DNA from: Gilliamella sp. wkB171
Lineage (GTDB): Bacteria > Pseudomonadota > Gammaproteobacteria > Enterobacterales > Orbaceae
DNA length: 64,000 nt
NCBI RefSeq assembly: GCF_001693755.1
Contig: NZ_LYST01000043.1
Location: forward strand, 1-64,000
Direction: 5' to 3'
Of the stretch, positions 28,066-39,176 are shown one piece after another; positions within the stretch are counted from its first letter, which is position 1, and every line of letters starts with the position of its first letter. Position numbers and translations under genes: made by a program. Below the pieces are notes generated by a model that saw only the letters and a list, made by a program, of their open reading frames with translations, was not told the DNA's origin and did no database searches.

Positions 28066-30372
28066 TTACTCATAAATAGGTAAACGCCCAAGCCAATCAT
28101 GATACCACCTAGGACTCACTTGTTCCCGCATTGTTTTGATATTCCACGCTAATTTATTAAAAAATAGACTAATTTGACCTGTCCTTGCAGTAACATGATA
28201 ATCTAAGTTAAGTTCATGATAACGTAAAGTAATCTTATCTGCGGGTAAGTTCCAAGCATTATAGCGCGAAGTCGACACCAATGCACTTTTCGGTTTTACC
28301 CGATTTAAAAAAGCATAGCTTGATGAGCTCATGCTACCATGATGAGGAACTTGTAAAAATGTTGAAGATAATTTAACTCCATATTGTTCAATTAACTGAT
28401 ACTCTTGCGTTCGCTCTAAATCCCCCGTTAACAATACCGAGAATCGACCATCAGTTATTTGTATCACACATGAGTCTTTATTTTGTGCATAATTAACAAG
28501 CTTTTTAGGCCATAAAATATTAAAAGAAAGCTGTTTCCACGTAATGTGATTACCCGCTAAGCATAAATAATCATTATTTAATGATGATGATGAACTCATC
28601 AGCCACGCTTTTGGATAGATACGCTTTAAAATATTCAGCCCACCAATATGATCATTATGTTGGTGACTAATAATAATGCCTTCAACTGTTAAATTATGCT
28701 GCAATAAAAACGGTATAATGACCTGCTCTGCTACTGAATTTTTATCCCATTTAGCACCTGTATCGTACAAAATAGCTGACTTTCCATTATGAATCACAAT
28801 AGCAAGCCCATGGCCAACATCTAACATGTCTACTCGCCAAACATAATCAAGAACAACAAAAAATGGTGAAATCATTAAGCATAAAATAGACAATATAGTC
28901 ACGAAAAAATGACGCCAAAGTTCAGTACGAATAACAATAATCATCAACCAACCAATTAAACTTAGTAGATAAAAATTAGCCGGTAACGTCAACCACAACA
29001 TATTCATTGCTTTTAAACATAAAAATAATCCTTTAAGAGAAATGTCCGCAATAAAGCAAAACCACAAGGATAAATAAAAACAATTTACCAAACTAAATAA
29101 TAGTGCCAATAAAATAGCAGGAAAGGTACATAGTGTGATAAGTGGAATTGCTATTAAATTGGAGAATAATGCAACAGTACTTATCCCGTGAAAAATAAAA
29201 AATTGTATAGGTAATAATAATAATGTTAAGCCAAATTGTAGATGCAATAACCGGATTAAATACCAACGCTTTTTTTGCTTAAAACGGTGTGGTAAAGGCA
29301 TCCATTGGGATAGAAAGAGTAAACTGATAACCGCGTAGCAAGATAACCAAAAACTTTCTGATAAAATCATCAACGGATCAAATAAGAGTAATATTGCAAT
29401 AATTCGATTAACTTTTTGCCAAGCGCTTAAATGGTAGCTTTGATAGCGTAAATATATCCATATTGATAGTGCGAATATTGCACGTAGTGTTGGCGGATTA
29501 AATCCTGTTAGCCAAGCATAAAATAACGCACTTAGCCAACCAACTATGATTGGTACAAAATAATGTATATAACGATTTGGCAGTAAAAACATAGCTGTTT
29601 TAACAATAAACCAACAAAAATAAAAAACTAAAAGAATATGCATACCAGATATTGCCATTAAATGAGCTATACCTGTTTGCATCATTATTAGGCGATCTTC
29701 ACCACTTATTTGTGTGCGCTCTCCAAAAGCAAGCGCAATCATGATTCCTCGGTAAACACATAGATTAATATAGGGTAACGCATAATCTGCTATAACTTGT
29801 CTAACACCACGCTTATCTTCAAGTAATTTAGCTTGTTTTAATTTTGCTGATAATAGGCGTCTGTTGGCAATTGCAAAGCGTTGACTATCAAAACCCCCTT
29901 CATTCAAATAACCTTGGCTGACTTTGGTTTTCAACGTAAGTTGCCAAATTTGACCAGCTTTAGGAATAATTGGCTGATCCCAATAGACTGAAATAGTCGG
30001 ATTAAAAGACAAATAATGCTGGTCAGAATTGATTAGGGCAAATTTTATATAATACGGTTCTGTTATGTTTTGGGCTTGAACATCAATTGTTTCGACTTTA
30101 GCTTGCACAACCAAGGTCTTATCGATATAAGGTTCAATATTAGATAAATATTGATGACTATAAGCAGTAGACCATAAAAAGCTAAGGATAAATACCGCAA
30201 TCATGATTGTAAAGCGATAATACGTTGATGGGACAATCAAAATAAAAGTAACAAGAACAATAGCTAGCATATACCACTGTTCATAAGAAGGTAATGAAGG
30301 TAAAAACATAAGTGGCAAACAACCTAAAGAAAAAATTATTGCTAATAGATCCAGTGAAAAAAGTTGCCGCAT
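28066..30372 (-). CDS. comEC: ComEC/Rec2 family DNA-uptake channel (YcaI)
   Basis: 768 residues in the full three-part layout: an N-terminal region with an OB-like extracellular segment, a central competence domain with many membrane helices (MAISGMHILLV, LTGFNPPTLRAI), and a C-terminal metallo-beta-lactamase-like domain with DVGHGLAIVI, HQHNDHIGGLN and LLTGDLER. The family carries transforming ssDNA across the inner membrane. It lies between ihfB and lpxK as ycaI does in E. coli. The active-site histidines are present, so it looks intact. Confidence 0.93.
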   Translation of the reverse strand: MRQLFSLDLLAIIFSLGCLPLMFLPSLPSYEQWYMLAIVLVTFILIVPSTYYRFTIMIAVFILSFLWSTAYSHQYLSNIEPYIDKTLVVQAKVETIDVQAQNITEPYYIKFALINSDQHYLSFNPTISVYWDQPIIPKAGQIWQLTLKTKVSQGYLNEGGFDSQRFAIANRRLLSAKLKQAKLLEDKRGVRQVIADYALPYINLCVYRGIMIALAFGERTQISGEDRLIMMQTGIAHLMAISGMHILLVFYFCWFIVKTAMFLLPNRYIHYFVPIIVGWLSALFYAWLTGFNPPTLRAIFALSIWIYLRYQSYHLSAWQKVNRIIAILLLFDPLMILSESFWLSCYAVISLLFLSQWMPLPHRFKQKKRWYLIRLLHLQFGLTLLLLPIQFFIFHGISTVALFSNLIAIPLITLCTFPAILLALLFSLVNCFYLSLWFCFIADISLKGLFLCLKAMNMLWLTLPANFYLLSLIGWLMIIVIRTELWRHFFVTILSILCLMISPFFVVLDYVWRVDMLDVGHGLAIVIHNGKSAILYDTGAKWDKNSVAEQVIIPFLLQHNLTVEGIIISHQHNDHIGGLNILKRIYPKAWLMSSSSSLNNDYLCLAGNHITWKQLSFNILWPKKLVNYAQNKDSCVIQITDGRFSVLLTGDLERTQEYQLIEQYGVKLSSTFLQVPHHGSMSSSSYAFLNRVKPKSALVSTSRYNAWNLPADKITLRYHELNLDYHVTARTGQISLFFNKLAWNIKTMREQVSPRWYHDWLGRLPIYE

Positions 30373-30617
30373 TGATTTTGATAGGATTAATTTTGATTGG
30401 CTATCAAGCTATCATATAACCGTTTTCTCAAAATATTCCATTTGCTAATTTCTAGAGGTTGCTTCCATTTTATTGATTAGTTGATAAACTTTTACAAAAC
30501 TAAACTGATTTTTAGATAAACTTTTTTTACGTTAATTCGAATCACAGCTAAAGAAGAGGTGTCGGTAATCTAGAATGGTGCTGCAAGCATTAGATGAATA
30601 CCTGTATTATTATAAAT

Positions 30618-30651
30618 AAAAAAACCTTTGATTTTAGTCAAAGGTTTTTTT
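30618..30651 (-). terminator. Terminator of ihfB
   Basis: Arms AAAAAACCTTTGA and TCAAAGGTTTTTT pair around TTTTAG 16 bp past the ihfB stop. A and T runs on both sides allow termination on either strand. Confidence 0.85.
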
Positions 30652-30667
30652 GTAATATTATGCAAAC

Positions 30668-30958
30668 TTATGCTTTGGCAGCATTATTAACTCGTTCACG
30701 TAATTCTTTACCCGGCTTGAAGTGAGGGATATATTTATGTTTAACTTCAACATTACCACCTGTTCTAGGATTTCTCGCTTTACGTGGGGCACGATAGTTC
30801 AAACTAAAACTACCAAAACCTCGAATTTCAACACGATCATTACTTTCCATAGCTAAAGCGATCTGTTCGATAATATCTCTTACAGCATCATCAACTAGTT
30901 GTACAGGAAGGTGTGTCCGCCAGTTAACTATCTTTTCGGCTAAATCTGATCTGTTCAT
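30668..30958 (-). CDS. ihfB: Integration host factor subunit beta
   Basis: DNA-bending HU-family protein. [11 protein letters not shown] at the start, then the beta-arm region [21 protein letters not shown] and [12 protein letters not shown], match IhfB. The ATG at 30958 is chosen because it has an AGGAG Shine-Dalgarno and the resulting 96 residues match E. coli (94); an upstream in-frame ATG at 31012 would overlap the rpsA terminator. It lies directly after rpsA, as in enterobacteria. Confidence 0.97.
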   Translation of the reverse strand: MNRSDLAEKIVNWRTHLPVQLVDDAVRDIIEQIALAMESNDRVEIRGFGSFSLNYRAPRKARNPRTGGNVEVKHKYIPHFKPGKELRERVNNAAKA

Positions 30959-31010
30959 GGTCACTCCTAATTTATTTTGTGTGGTATATAACTGATTTAT
31001 TTTATACCAC

Positions 31011-31037
31011 AAAAGAAAAAGAGGGCAAGCCCTCTTT
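31011..31037 (-). terminator. Terminator of rpsA
   Basis: AAAGAGGG / CCCTCTTT stem with loop CAAG; on the minus strand it is followed by TTCTTTT. It lies 21 bp past the rpsA stop and before the ihfB start. Confidence 0.75.
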
Positions 31038-31057
31038 ACTCTTTACATAAACAATTT

Positions 31058-32740
31058 TTACTCAGTTTTTGAAGCAGCTTTGAAAGCTTCAGCCATTGCA
31101 TTAGTAAATGATGCTTCTTCTTGAGTTGCAGTATTATTTACAGCAGCAAGTGCTTCTTTTTCATCAGCTTCATCTTTAGCGCGTACTGATAATGAAATCG
31201 CACGAGACTTACGATCAATGTTAACAATCTTAGCTTCAACTTCGTCACCGACTTTCAGTGCAGTAGTTGCATCTTCAATACGTTCACGAGCAATATCTTG
31301 AGCTTTTAAGTAACCTTCAATACCATCAGCAATTTCGATAGTTGCACCTTTAGCATCAACAGCAGTCACTTTACCTTTAACAATAGTGCCTTTTTTATAG
31401 TTTGCAGCAAAATTATTGAAAGGATCATCTTCTAATTGTTTAATACCTAAAGAAATACGTTCGCGCTCTGCGTCAACTTGTAACACAACCGCTTCGATAT
31501 CGTCACCTTTCTTATAAGCTTTAACTGCTTCTTCGCCTGGCATATTCCAAGAGATATCTGAAAGATGAACTAAACCATCAATACCGCCATCTAAACCGAT
31601 GAAGATACCAAAGTCAGTGATTGATTTGATCTTACCGCTAACTTTATCACCTTTATTGTGTGACTCAGCAAATTGTAACCATGGGTTTGGTTTACATTGT
31701 TTAAGACCTAAAGAGATACGACGACGTTCTTCATCAATTTCAAGAACAACGACTTCAACCACATCACCTAAGCTAACTACTTTAGATGGGTGAATGTTTT
31801 TGTTTGTCCAATCCATTTCTGAAACGTGTACTAAACCTTCAACACCAGTTTCAATTTCAACAAAACAACCGTAATCAGTTAAGTTAGTTACTTTACCAGT
31901 TACTTTTGTTCCTTCTGGGTAACGTTTAGCGATTGAAACCCATGGATCTTCGCCTAATTGTTTTAAGCCAAGAGAAACACGTGAACGGTCTTTATCGAAT
32001 TTAAGCACTTTAACAAGTAACTCTTGACCCACTTCAACCACTTCACTTGGATGTTTAACACGTTTCCAAGCCATATCAGTGATGTGAAGTAAACCATCAA
32101 CCCCACCAAGATCAACGAATGCACCGTAATCAGTAAGATTTTTAATGATACCTTTAACTTCTGAACCTTCTTGTAGATTTTCAAGAAGTTGTTCTCTTTC
32201 TGCGCTATTTTCAGATTCGATAACTGCACGACGTGAAACAACAACGTTGTTACGTTTTTGATCTAATTTAATAACTTTTAATTCAATTTCGCGATTTTCA
32301 ATATGTGAAGTATCGCGTAATGGACGAACGTCAACAAGTGAACCTGGTAGGAACGCACGCACGCCATTAAGATCAACCGTAAAGCCACCTTTAACTTTAC
32401 CATTGATAACACCTAAAACTGTTGCAGCATCTTCAACTGCTTTTTCTAGTGTCAGCCACGCTTCATGACGTTTAGCTTTTTCACGAGATAAGATTGTTTC
32501 ACCAAAGCCATCTTCAATTGAGTCAAGAACAACGTCAACAACGTCACCTACTTGAACTTCTAATTCGCCTTGGGCATTTTTAAACTGCTCTACTGGAATT
32601 GCTGATTCAGATTTTAAACCAGCATCAACTAAAACAACATCTTTGTCGATTGCAACGACAGTACCACGGATCATATTACCAGAACGAGTGTCTAGTTGAT
32701 TTAAAGACTCTTCAAAGAGTTGAGCAAAAGATTCAGTCAT
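31058..32740 (-). CDS. rpsA: 30S ribosomal protein S1
   Basis: 560 residues with six S1 RNA-binding repeats (for example [20 protein letters not shown] and [19 protein letters not shown]). It unwinds and binds mRNA at the 30S platform. Length and N-terminus [13 protein letters not shown] match E. coli (557). The start has no Shine-Dalgarno, and the leader carries a GGA-loop hairpin, as expected for autogenously controlled rpsA in gammaproteobacteria. It lies between cmk and ihfB. Confidence 0.99.
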   Translation of the reverse strand: MTESFAQLFEESLNQLDTRSGNMIRGTVVAIDKDVVLVDAGLKSESAIPVEQFKNAQGELEVQVGDVVDVVLDSIEDGFGETILSREKAKRHEAWLTLEKAVEDAATVLGVINGKVKGGFTVDLNGVRAFLPGSLVDVRPLRDTSHIENREIELKVIKLDQKRNNVVVSRRAVIESENSAEREQLLENLQEGSEVKGIIKNLTDYGAFVDLGGVDGLLHITDMAWKRVKHPSEVVEVGQELLVKVLKFDKDRSRVSLGLKQLGEDPWVSIAKRYPEGTKVTGKVTNLTDYGCFVEIETGVEGLVHVSEMDWTNKNIHPSKVVSLGDVVEVVVLEIDEERRRISLGLKQCKPNPWLQFAESHNKGDKVSGKIKSITDFGIFIGLDGGIDGLVHLSDISWNMPGEEAVKAYKKGDDIEAVVLQVDAERERISLGIKQLEDDPFNNFAANYKKGTIVKGKVTAVDAKGATIEIADGIEGYLKAQDIARERIEDATTALKVGDEVEAKIVNIDRKSRAISLSVRAKDEADEKEALAAVNNTATQEEASFTNAMAEAFKAASKTE

Positions 32741-32850
32741 ATTTATATACTTAAATTAATATTAACGTCCACATTACATCATGTTTTGTGGGGTTGTTTA
32801 CGGAACTCCACCTATCCTTTTGTGGAGCTTGGTTCAAGCAATAAAAAAAT
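32741..32850 (-). promoter_or_regulatory. rpsA: rpsA leader with GGA-loop hairpin
   Basis: On the minus strand the stem CTCCAC/GTGGAG (32822-32827 with 32806-32811, extended by two pairs) has the loop AAAAGGATAG, exposing GGA; a second GGA lies at TGTGGACG nearer the start. No purine-rich Shine-Dalgarno precedes the ATG. E. coli rpsA uses GGA apical loops in a leader lacking a Shine-Dalgarno for autogenous repression by S1; the parallel is inference. Confidence 0.55.
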
Positions 32851-33531
32851 TTATTGCTCGAGTTTTTGGTTTATATACTTAATAGATTGATTAAAAACAT
32901 CTTGAATAGAAAGTGATGTAGTATCAATTATAAGTGCATCAACAGCAGGTTTTAACGGTGCAACAGCCCGATTACGATCACGCTCATCACGCGCAGTTAT
33001 CTCCTGCAAAATTTCGGCGAATTTAGCATGATTTTGCTTATCTTGCAACTGTTTCATTCTTCTTTCTGCTCGAGATTGCGCACTGGCATCGAGAAAGATT
33101 TTGACTGGTGCATCTGGGAATACAACGGTTCCCATATCGCGGCCATCAGCAATCAACCCTGGTACCTGTTTAAAATCACGCTGTCGTTGTAATAATGCAA
33201 CTCTCACTTGACTTAACGAGGCCACTTTTGATGCGGCTCCACCTGTTTGTTCGGTGCGGATAGCGTTAGTTACATCGTTATTCTGTAATAAAACTTTTAC
33301 TTCAGCCCCCGTAGAATCGAAGGTTAAAGGCAGATTTAACGCCAATTTAACAAGCTGACTTTCATCATCAAGCGCGATGTTTTGTTGCAAGGCTGAAAAT
33401 GCCAATACTCGATAAATAGCCCCCGAATCTAAAAGGTGCCAATTAAAATGATTAGCCAATGCTTGGCATAATGTGCCTTTACCTACGCCACTAGGTCCAT
33501 CAATGGCAATTACGGGAACAGTTTTAGTCAT
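32851..33531 (-). CDS. cmk: Cytidylate kinase
   Basis: Phosphorylates CMP and dCMP. P-loop [13 protein letters not shown] at the N-terminus, LLDSGAIYR, and the [13 protein letters not shown] signature near residue 127 are present. 226 residues against 227 in E. coli. It starts 1 bp after the aroA stop, so the two genes are coupled, and rpsA follows. Confidence 0.98.
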   Translation of the reverse strand: MTKTVPVIAIDGPSGVGKGTLCQALANHFNWHLLDSGAIYRVLAFSALQQNIALDDESQLVKLALNLPLTFDSTGAEVKVLLQNNDVTNAIRTEQTGGAASKVASLSQVRVALLQRQRDFKQVPGLIADGRDMGTVVFPDAPVKIFLDASAQSRAERRMKQLQDKQNHAKFAEILQEITARDERDRNRAVAPLKPAVDALIIDTTSLSIQDVFNQSIKYINQKLEQ

Positions 33532-33532
33532 A

Positions 33533-34813
33533 TTAATATTCGCTTAATCGTTCAAATTGTTCAAAGTAATCTGGAAAAGTTTTCATTGTGCATTTAGGAT
33601 CTAATATGGTCACCGGTGTATCTGATAATGCAACTAACGAAAAACACATTGCAATGCGGTGATCGTTATATGTTTCGATTTTTGCATGCGTTAATTTTGC
33701 AGGAGGAACTATAGTAATATAATCAGGCCCCTCTTCAACCGTAGCCCCAACCTTTCGTAGTTCAGTTGCCATCGCATATAAACGATCGGTTTCTTTTACG
33801 CGCCAGTTATAAATATTGCGAATAGTAGTTGGTCCTTTAGCAAATAAAGCTGTAGTGGCAATAGTCATTGCTGCATCGGGAATATGGTTCATGTCCATAT
33901 CAATACCGTTTAATTCACCCCGAGTACATTCAATATAATCATCTGCCCAAATCACTTTAGCACCCATTTTTTCAAGTACATGTGCAAATTGGGTGTCACC
34001 TTGTAAACTTTTTTTACCTATACCAGTAACACGCACCGTACCGCCTTTAATTGCCGCAGCGGCTAAAAAATAAGAAGCGGACGAAGCATCACCCTCGACT
34101 AAATAATTGCCAGGAGATTGATAACATTGTTTGGCTTTAATGGTAAATTTTTGATAATCATGATTGGTAACTGTGACACCAAAAATCGCCATCATCTTAA
34201 TTGTAATATCAATATAAGGTTTCGAAACCAAATCACCAATAATGGTAATTTCGGTATCTTTATCCGCTAGCGGTGCAGTCATTAATAAAGCGGTTAAAAA
34301 CTGACTTGAAACCGTTCCATCAACGTTAATATTGCCTCCACTAAAACCACCATGAATATGCAGTGGCGGGTAACCTTCGTTTTCAAGATAGTCGATTTTA
34401 GCACCGCCTTGACGCAGAGCATCGACTAAATGCCCTATTGGGCGCTCTTTCATACGAGGTTCGCCTGTTAATATAATATTATTGTTACCCAAACATAATG
34501 CCGCTGTTAATGGACGCATCGCAGTGCCAGCATTTCCAAGAAACAATTCCAAAGGGTGAGTCACTTGCAAGTGATGACCGATGCCCTGAATATCACAAAT
34601 AGTGCGATCATCAGATAGTTGATACTTAATACCTAAAGCCTTCAAAGCATCAAGCATGTAACGTACATCATCACTATCAAGCAAATTGGTCAAACGGGTA
34701 TTACCTTTACTCAGTGCAGATAATAGTAATGCTCGATTAGAGACACTTTTTGACCCAGGTAAATTGATTGTCCCATTAATTTTTTTTATCGGTTGTAATG
34801 TTATAGATAACAT
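33533..34813 (-). CDS. aroA: EPSP synthase (3-phosphoshikimate 1-carboxyvinyltransferase)
   Basis: Sixth step of the shikimate pathway. [14 protein letters not shown] near the N-terminus, [10 protein letters not shown] near residue 94 and DHRIAMCFS near the C-terminus are the class I signatures, with the glycine form of the GNAGTA site. The ATG at 34813 gives 426 residues and matches MLSITLQPI of the family; an in-frame GTG at 34819 is too close to the GAGAG Shine-Dalgarno. serC, the usual upstream neighbour in E. coli, is replaced by an XRE regulator. Confidence 0.98.
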   Translation of the reverse strand: MLSITLQPIKKINGTINLPGSKSVSNRALLLSALSKGNTRLTNLLDSDDVRYMLDALKALGIKYQLSDDRTICDIQGIGHHLQVTHPLELFLGNAGTAMRPLTAALCLGNNNIILTGEPRMKERPIGHLVDALRQGGAKIDYLENEGYPPLHIHGGFSGGNINVDGTVSSQFLTALLMTAPLADKDTEITIIGDLVSKPYIDITIKMMAIFGVTVTNHDYQKFTIKAKQCYQSPGNYLVEGDASSASYFLAAAAIKGGTVRVTGIGKKSLQGDTQFAHVLEKMGAKVIWADDYIECTRGELNGIDMDMNHIPDAAMTIATTALFAKGPTTIRNIYNWRVKETDRLYAMATELRKVGATVEEGPDYITIVPPAKLTHAKIETYNDHRIAMCFSLVALSDTPVTILDPKCTMKTFPDYFEQFERLSEY

Positions 34814-34835
34814 AATCACTCTCTATAAATATTTT

Positions 34836-35708
34836 TTAAAATTTTTCTAGCGTCGCTTTTAACAAATCAATAGCTTGCTTATCTTTAGCACTATTTTGCC
34901 ATAATTTATCAAATAAAGAACGATATCGCTTGATTGCATCAAATGATGAAGTAATTGAAGCAATCCCCGTTGTCACATTGGGTAATTCCCCCAAACGAAA
35001 TGGACTCATCGCTAAAGAGATCGGATTTTGATCTTGATAAAAGATTTGAAAAGCTATCGACGGAATAGCCTGTTCAGTAATAGCAATTGTCGGCGCATAA
35101 GATTGGTGTTCTAAAAGTTCAATTAAATGATAAACTTCTTGACGCGCTAATAACATTCTTTCCGATTTTTTTCCCGGCGAAATGGTTAAATTACCGACTA
35201 AACCAATATGCAAAAAACGCTCAACATTGCGTAAACTTATTAAATTAATCACTTTAGGAACAGACTGATAAAATTGCGTTTTACGATGTTTCAAAATTGA
35301 TAAACTCACCGCATATTTATCTGATTCAATCGCTTCACCGGACTCCTCAAGCATCATAGCCAAATGCGATAAATAGTGTGGTGAAGTTAGCAAAAAAGAG
35401 AAGGGATCAAAGTGTGAATAAATATGGGTAGATTGTTCTTCCAGTTGGCGCATGCGTTCAAAAAACCCTTCACCACTTGAATAATATTCAGTATCAATAC
35501 CAAGTAAACTACCTAAAGAGGTATCTAACAATAGGGCTAATCGCTCTAATGTTTCAATTTTAACGATTTCACCTTTTTCTAAGCGATAAACAGCAGCTCT
35601 TGAAATTCTTAAACTCTTAGCTACATCTTCGGCTTTAAGTGAGGCGGCAATACGGTAAGCGCGTAATCGCTGCCCTATTGCCAAATAATCAATTGCTTCA
35701 CTAATCAT
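34836..35708 (-). CDS. XRE-family transcriptional regulator
   Basis: About 290 residues. The N-terminal helix-turn-helix (about residues 10-65: GQRLRAYRIAASLKAEDVAK, ISRAAVYRLEKGEI) is followed by about 220 residues with no domain I recognise, presumably a ligand or oligomerisation part. The ATG at 35708 is preferred because the upstream 19 codons of the open frame look non-coding. It ends 22 bp before aroA and may be co-transcribed with aroA-cmk. Target unknown. Confidence 0.82.
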   Translation of the reverse strand: MISEAIDYLAIGQRLRAYRIAASLKAEDVAKSLRISRAAVYRLEKGEIVKIETLERLALLLDTSLGSLLGIDTEYYSSGEGFFERMRQLEEQSTHIYSHFDPFSFLLTSPHYLSHLAMMLEESGEAIESDKYAVSLSILKHRKTQFYQSVPKVINLISLRNVERFLHIGLVGNLTISPGKKSERMLLARQEVYHLIELLEHQSYAPTIAITEQAIPSIAFQIFYQDQNPISLAMSPFRLGELPNVTTGIASITSSFDAIKRYRSLFDKLWQNSAKDKQAIDLLKATLEKF

Positions 35709-35808
35709 AATTGACTCAAAATATTCGAATCTTGGCAGTGTATCACAAGGTGATAACAATGCCAATTTTCGCTAAAAATGTTTAAGGTAACATCCACATT
35801 TTAGTCAA

Positions 35809-38682
35809 CTATTTTAGCAAAACATCTTGTAATTTTGATGCATCTGCAAATTCAGTATATTCAGTAATCGCTTCAGGTTTTTTCGAACCTTGTGACGCTT
35901 GCCCTAATACTTGCGAAGCAAACACCAAACCTTTCTGTTTAACAATAGCGTTATTATAAAAATCAATTAGGTCTTGTTTATCAATTTTTTTCACTTCGGC
36001 TATTTTCTTATCGCGTGAATCAAACGAAAAATGTGATAAACGATAATCAGCCAGATAACGTTCTAATTCTTCATTTAACGTTTGAGGTGGCATCGTCAAT
36101 TCATCAAGCACCGCTTTTTTATATTGTTCTATATCATTTTTGGATAATGCTTGTAATTTTTGCAGCATAATTGGATAGAAATGCTGATAACGGCCTAGCA
36201 AATAAGCAGGATCGTATTGATTACTTTGTATAATAAAGCTAATACCAGAAGAATCGCCTACTGACATTGATACAGCAAAAACAGCATAACCTAACTGTTC
36301 ATTAGATCGTAATTGATCGAAAAACCAAGGCGATATAATCTTCGAAAGCGTATAACTCAAGACGCGGCTCGAATTTCGATCATAATTAGTCGGAATATAA
36401 CTCATCATTAAAGCATTATCAGTTGCTTTCGCCTCTTGAGTAATGCGTGCCGTTAATGGTGCATTAATTTTAAGGTTATCAGTTGGTGTAAATTGCGCGT
36501 TAGATGCAAATTTTTCTTGAATTTTATGATAAAGATCTAACGAGCTTTGATTCGATAAATTACCTAAACTTAGCATATAAGGAACTGAATGCGTCATCAG
36601 CTCATCACGATAAGCTACAATATCGTTAACACTCATATCTGCTGTGATTTGTTTTCTTAAATTACGTTCATAGTAATGAGGTAATACAGATAATGCATTG
36701 ACAGGATTGGCTGCTAACTGATAACTATTCGCATGCTCAATTGCATCTAATTTTTGGATATACCACGATTTAGCTAAGGCTAAACTTTGCTCATCAACAA
36801 TTATTTGCTGATAACGATTAAGTACCGCTAATACCATTTCGGGAAGGTGCTGATTAAAACCATTAGCTGTCACCATCAAACCATTATCACGACCAGTCGA
36901 CAATTCAATGCCGGCCACATTAGCTTGGAATTGAAGTTGTGCTAGATTACGGCTAACAAGATAATCGAGCAAATCAAACGCAACTTGAGATTTCGCATCA
37001 CTAAATGCTTGATTATTACGTAATGAAACGACAATTGCGGCTTTAGGTTCTTGACCAAAATATTGGCTAACAAAATGGATATGATTACCGCGCTTATTAA
37101 ATTCTAAAGGCTCAGATTGATTGCTATTTGGGTTAACAATCGTAAAATCATCTGGAATATAAGGATTTAGTTCAGGCAAAGTAAACGAAAAACTTTTTGC
37201 TAAATTCGACCAATTTGATTTTTGTTCACTAGTTATAGCATCAATTTTATAAGGTGCTTCAACAAAATAGGCAACTTTATCGGTAGGTTGATTTGGTGCA
37301 ATGGTCCAAATTCTAGCATTATCTGGCGTTAGGCTCTTTAGACGGTTGATTATCGCATCTTTATCAAAATGCGATGCAATAAAGTCAGCGTTTAAAATAT
37401 TTTGGATTGGATAAAGCAACATCTGATCAGATAGCCATTCAACATAAGACATATCTCGTTCAATATCTTGATATTTAAATTCAAGTGCTAATACTTTTTT
37501 AAGTTCTTCGTAATAAGAATCCTTTACCCCATCTTTTTGTATTAATTGTAAATAATTGAAAATAGCCGCTATCACTTTATCTTTTTGAGCAAGGCCTTCA
37601 TCCGTCAAACTTACATTAATACTAAAAACACCACTATTACCATAACGAATAGGATCGTTTGATGCACTAATGTTTTCAATCAATCCTTGCTTTTGTAATT
37701 GTTCTGATAACGTGTTTTGACTACGATTACTAATTAAATAAGCAATATATTCATCACTTTTATCGGCAAATTTAACTAAATTATTTTCAATTGGAAATTG
37801 TAACAGCATCAATTTTTTAGGCTGAGCAGGTAACATAGTAATTTGTTTAGCTAATACGTCACTTGTCATAGCGGTTTGCTCAACTTTTGGGGCTTGAATA
37901 TTGTTATTAGGAATTTGACCAAACGTAGATTCAGCAAGTTTTGCCAATTTATTAATAGATTGATTGCTATAGACAACCCCTACCATAATGTTAGCTGAGT
38001 AATAATTTTTATGAAAATTAACTAACGCATCGTGTAATTTACTTGTTGATTTATCACTTAGGGTTTCTAAATTTCCCCCTGAAAATTGTGACGCAGGGTG
38101 CTTTTTATTAATTGTTTCAGAATCAACTTGTCCAATACGAAAACCATCGTTTGATCTGGCCATTGTCAGCTCAGCATTAACGGCATTTCGCTCTTTATCT
38201 GCAAATTTTGGATCTAAAATAGGGTTAGCAATCGCTTGAGCTAAATAATCTAACGCATGATTAAATGCGCCATTTTCAACTTCAAAATAAAAAGCAGTCC
38301 GGTAAGCAGCAGTACTCGCATTATAACTACCTGCATGGCGATTTAAGAATTGAGAAAAACTAGCTGGTTCAGGATACTTTTTTGACCCCATCAAGACCAT
38401 ATGTTCAGTATAGTGAGCTAAACCTTGTTGATCAGCAGGATCTTGTAAAGAGCCAACAGGTAAGGCGAGCGATGCTAATGACTTCACGGCTTTAGGATCG
38501 GATACTAATAATACACGCATTTTATTGGCTAGTTCGATGACTTCGTATTGGCGATTATCGCGATCACTTTGTTGAACCTTTTCTAATAAAACAGGATGTG
38601 AAAGTTTGTTTTCAATCGCAAAAGATGAATTGAAGTAAAAAAAAGCTAGCACAATTAAGAGCGTTATTTTTATCTTATGCAT
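35809..38682 (-). CDS. ptrA: Pitrilysin-family zinc protease (protease III)
   Basis: 957 residues with a signal peptide (residues 1-22, ending SSFA), so periplasmic. The inverted zinc motif is HYTEHMVLMGSKKYPE (HxxEH), with the third ligand Glu in the ERNAVNAELTM segment. Four tandem M16 domains follow, the typical length of E. coli PtrA (962). It degrades small peptides in the periplasm. A palindrome lies 43 bp upstream of the start. It is not next to recB/recD as in E. coli. Confidence 0.93.
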   Translation of the reverse strand: MHKIKITLLIVLAFFYFNSSFAIENKLSHPVLLEKVQQSDRDNRQYEVIELANKMRVLLVSDPKAVKSLASLALPVGSLQDPADQQGLAHYTEHMVLMGSKKYPEPASFSQFLNRHAGSYNASTAAYRTAFYFEVENGAFNHALDYLAQAIANPILDPKFADKERNAVNAELTMARSNDGFRIGQVDSETINKKHPASQFSGGNLETLSDKSTSKLHDALVNFHKNYYSANIMVGVVYSNQSINKLAKLAESTFGQIPNNNIQAPKVEQTAMTSDVLAKQITMLPAQPKKLMLLQFPIENNLVKFADKSDEYIAYLISNRSQNTLSEQLQKQGLIENISASNDPIRYGNSGVFSINVSLTDEGLAQKDKVIAAIFNYLQLIQKDGVKDSYYEELKKVLALEFKYQDIERDMSYVEWLSDQMLLYPIQNILNADFIASHFDKDAIINRLKSLTPDNARIWTIAPNQPTDKVAYFVEAPYKIDAITSEQKSNWSNLAKSFSFTLPELNPYIPDDFTIVNPNSNQSEPLEFNKRGNHIHFVSQYFGQEPKAAIVVSLRNNQAFSDAKSQVAFDLLDYLVSRNLAQLQFQANVAGIELSTGRDNGLMVTANGFNQHLPEMVLAVLNRYQQIIVDEQSLALAKSWYIQKLDAIEHANSYQLAANPVNALSVLPHYYERNLRKQITADMSVNDIVAYRDELMTHSVPYMLSLGNLSNQSSLDLYHKIQEKFASNAQFTPTDNLKINAPLTARITQEAKATDNALMMSYIPTNYDRNSSRVLSYTLSKIISPWFFDQLRSNEQLGYAVFAVSMSVGDSSGISFIIQSNQYDPAYLLGRYQHFYPIMLQKLQALSKNDIEQYKKAVLDELTMPPQTLNEELERYLADYRLSHFSFDSRDKKIAEVKKIDKQDLIDFYNNAIVKQKGLVFASQVLGQASQGSKKPEAITEYTEFADASKLQDVLLK

Positions 38683-38724
38683 ATATTCTCCGCCTAATAT
38701 GTCATATTCTATGATGAATTTAAT

Positions 38725-38740
38725 CAGATAAATTTATCTG
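38725..38740. promoter_or_regulatory. 16-bp perfect palindrome upstream of ptrA
   Basis: CAGATAAATTTATCTG, extended by 4 bp on each side with one mismatch, at 43-58 bp upstream of the ptrA start. The position suits an operator, but the cognate factor is unknown. Confidence 0.4.
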
Positions 38741-39150
38741 GTTAAAAATTGAGATGTAAGTTTTCTATTATCTATCTTAAATAAAAGATAATCTAGTAAA
38801 TCATAATCTGAAAGCACTAGGTATCACTAATCTATTATGGCAATTTACCCGCCACATTTTTGACGCCATTACTAGATTAAAAAGAGCTTGGTTAAATGTA
38901 AGTCATCAACTAAGTCACAAGTTACGTTCAATAACAATATTGGATTGAGATAGAAAAACGAGTCAATTACAACGTAATCTTTCTCGATTTTCTTCGTCGC
39001 CTATTTACCTAAAAATCAAACACCTTAAATCTTGTTGTGAATGTTGACAGTCAACTTGTCAGCAATATTATACAATTAATTGAGTGATCAAAGTACGGAT
39101 ACTAATACTGGCTGTCGCCTTTATTTTATATCGTTTCAATTTCTCTACAA

Positions 39151-39176
39151 TATAAAAAAGCTGGGAAAACCCAGCT
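39151..39176 (-). terminator. Terminator of prfC
   Basis: AGCTGGG / CCCAGCT stem, loop AAAA. On the minus strand the stem is followed by T6, 38 bp past the prfC stop. Confidence 0.88.
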
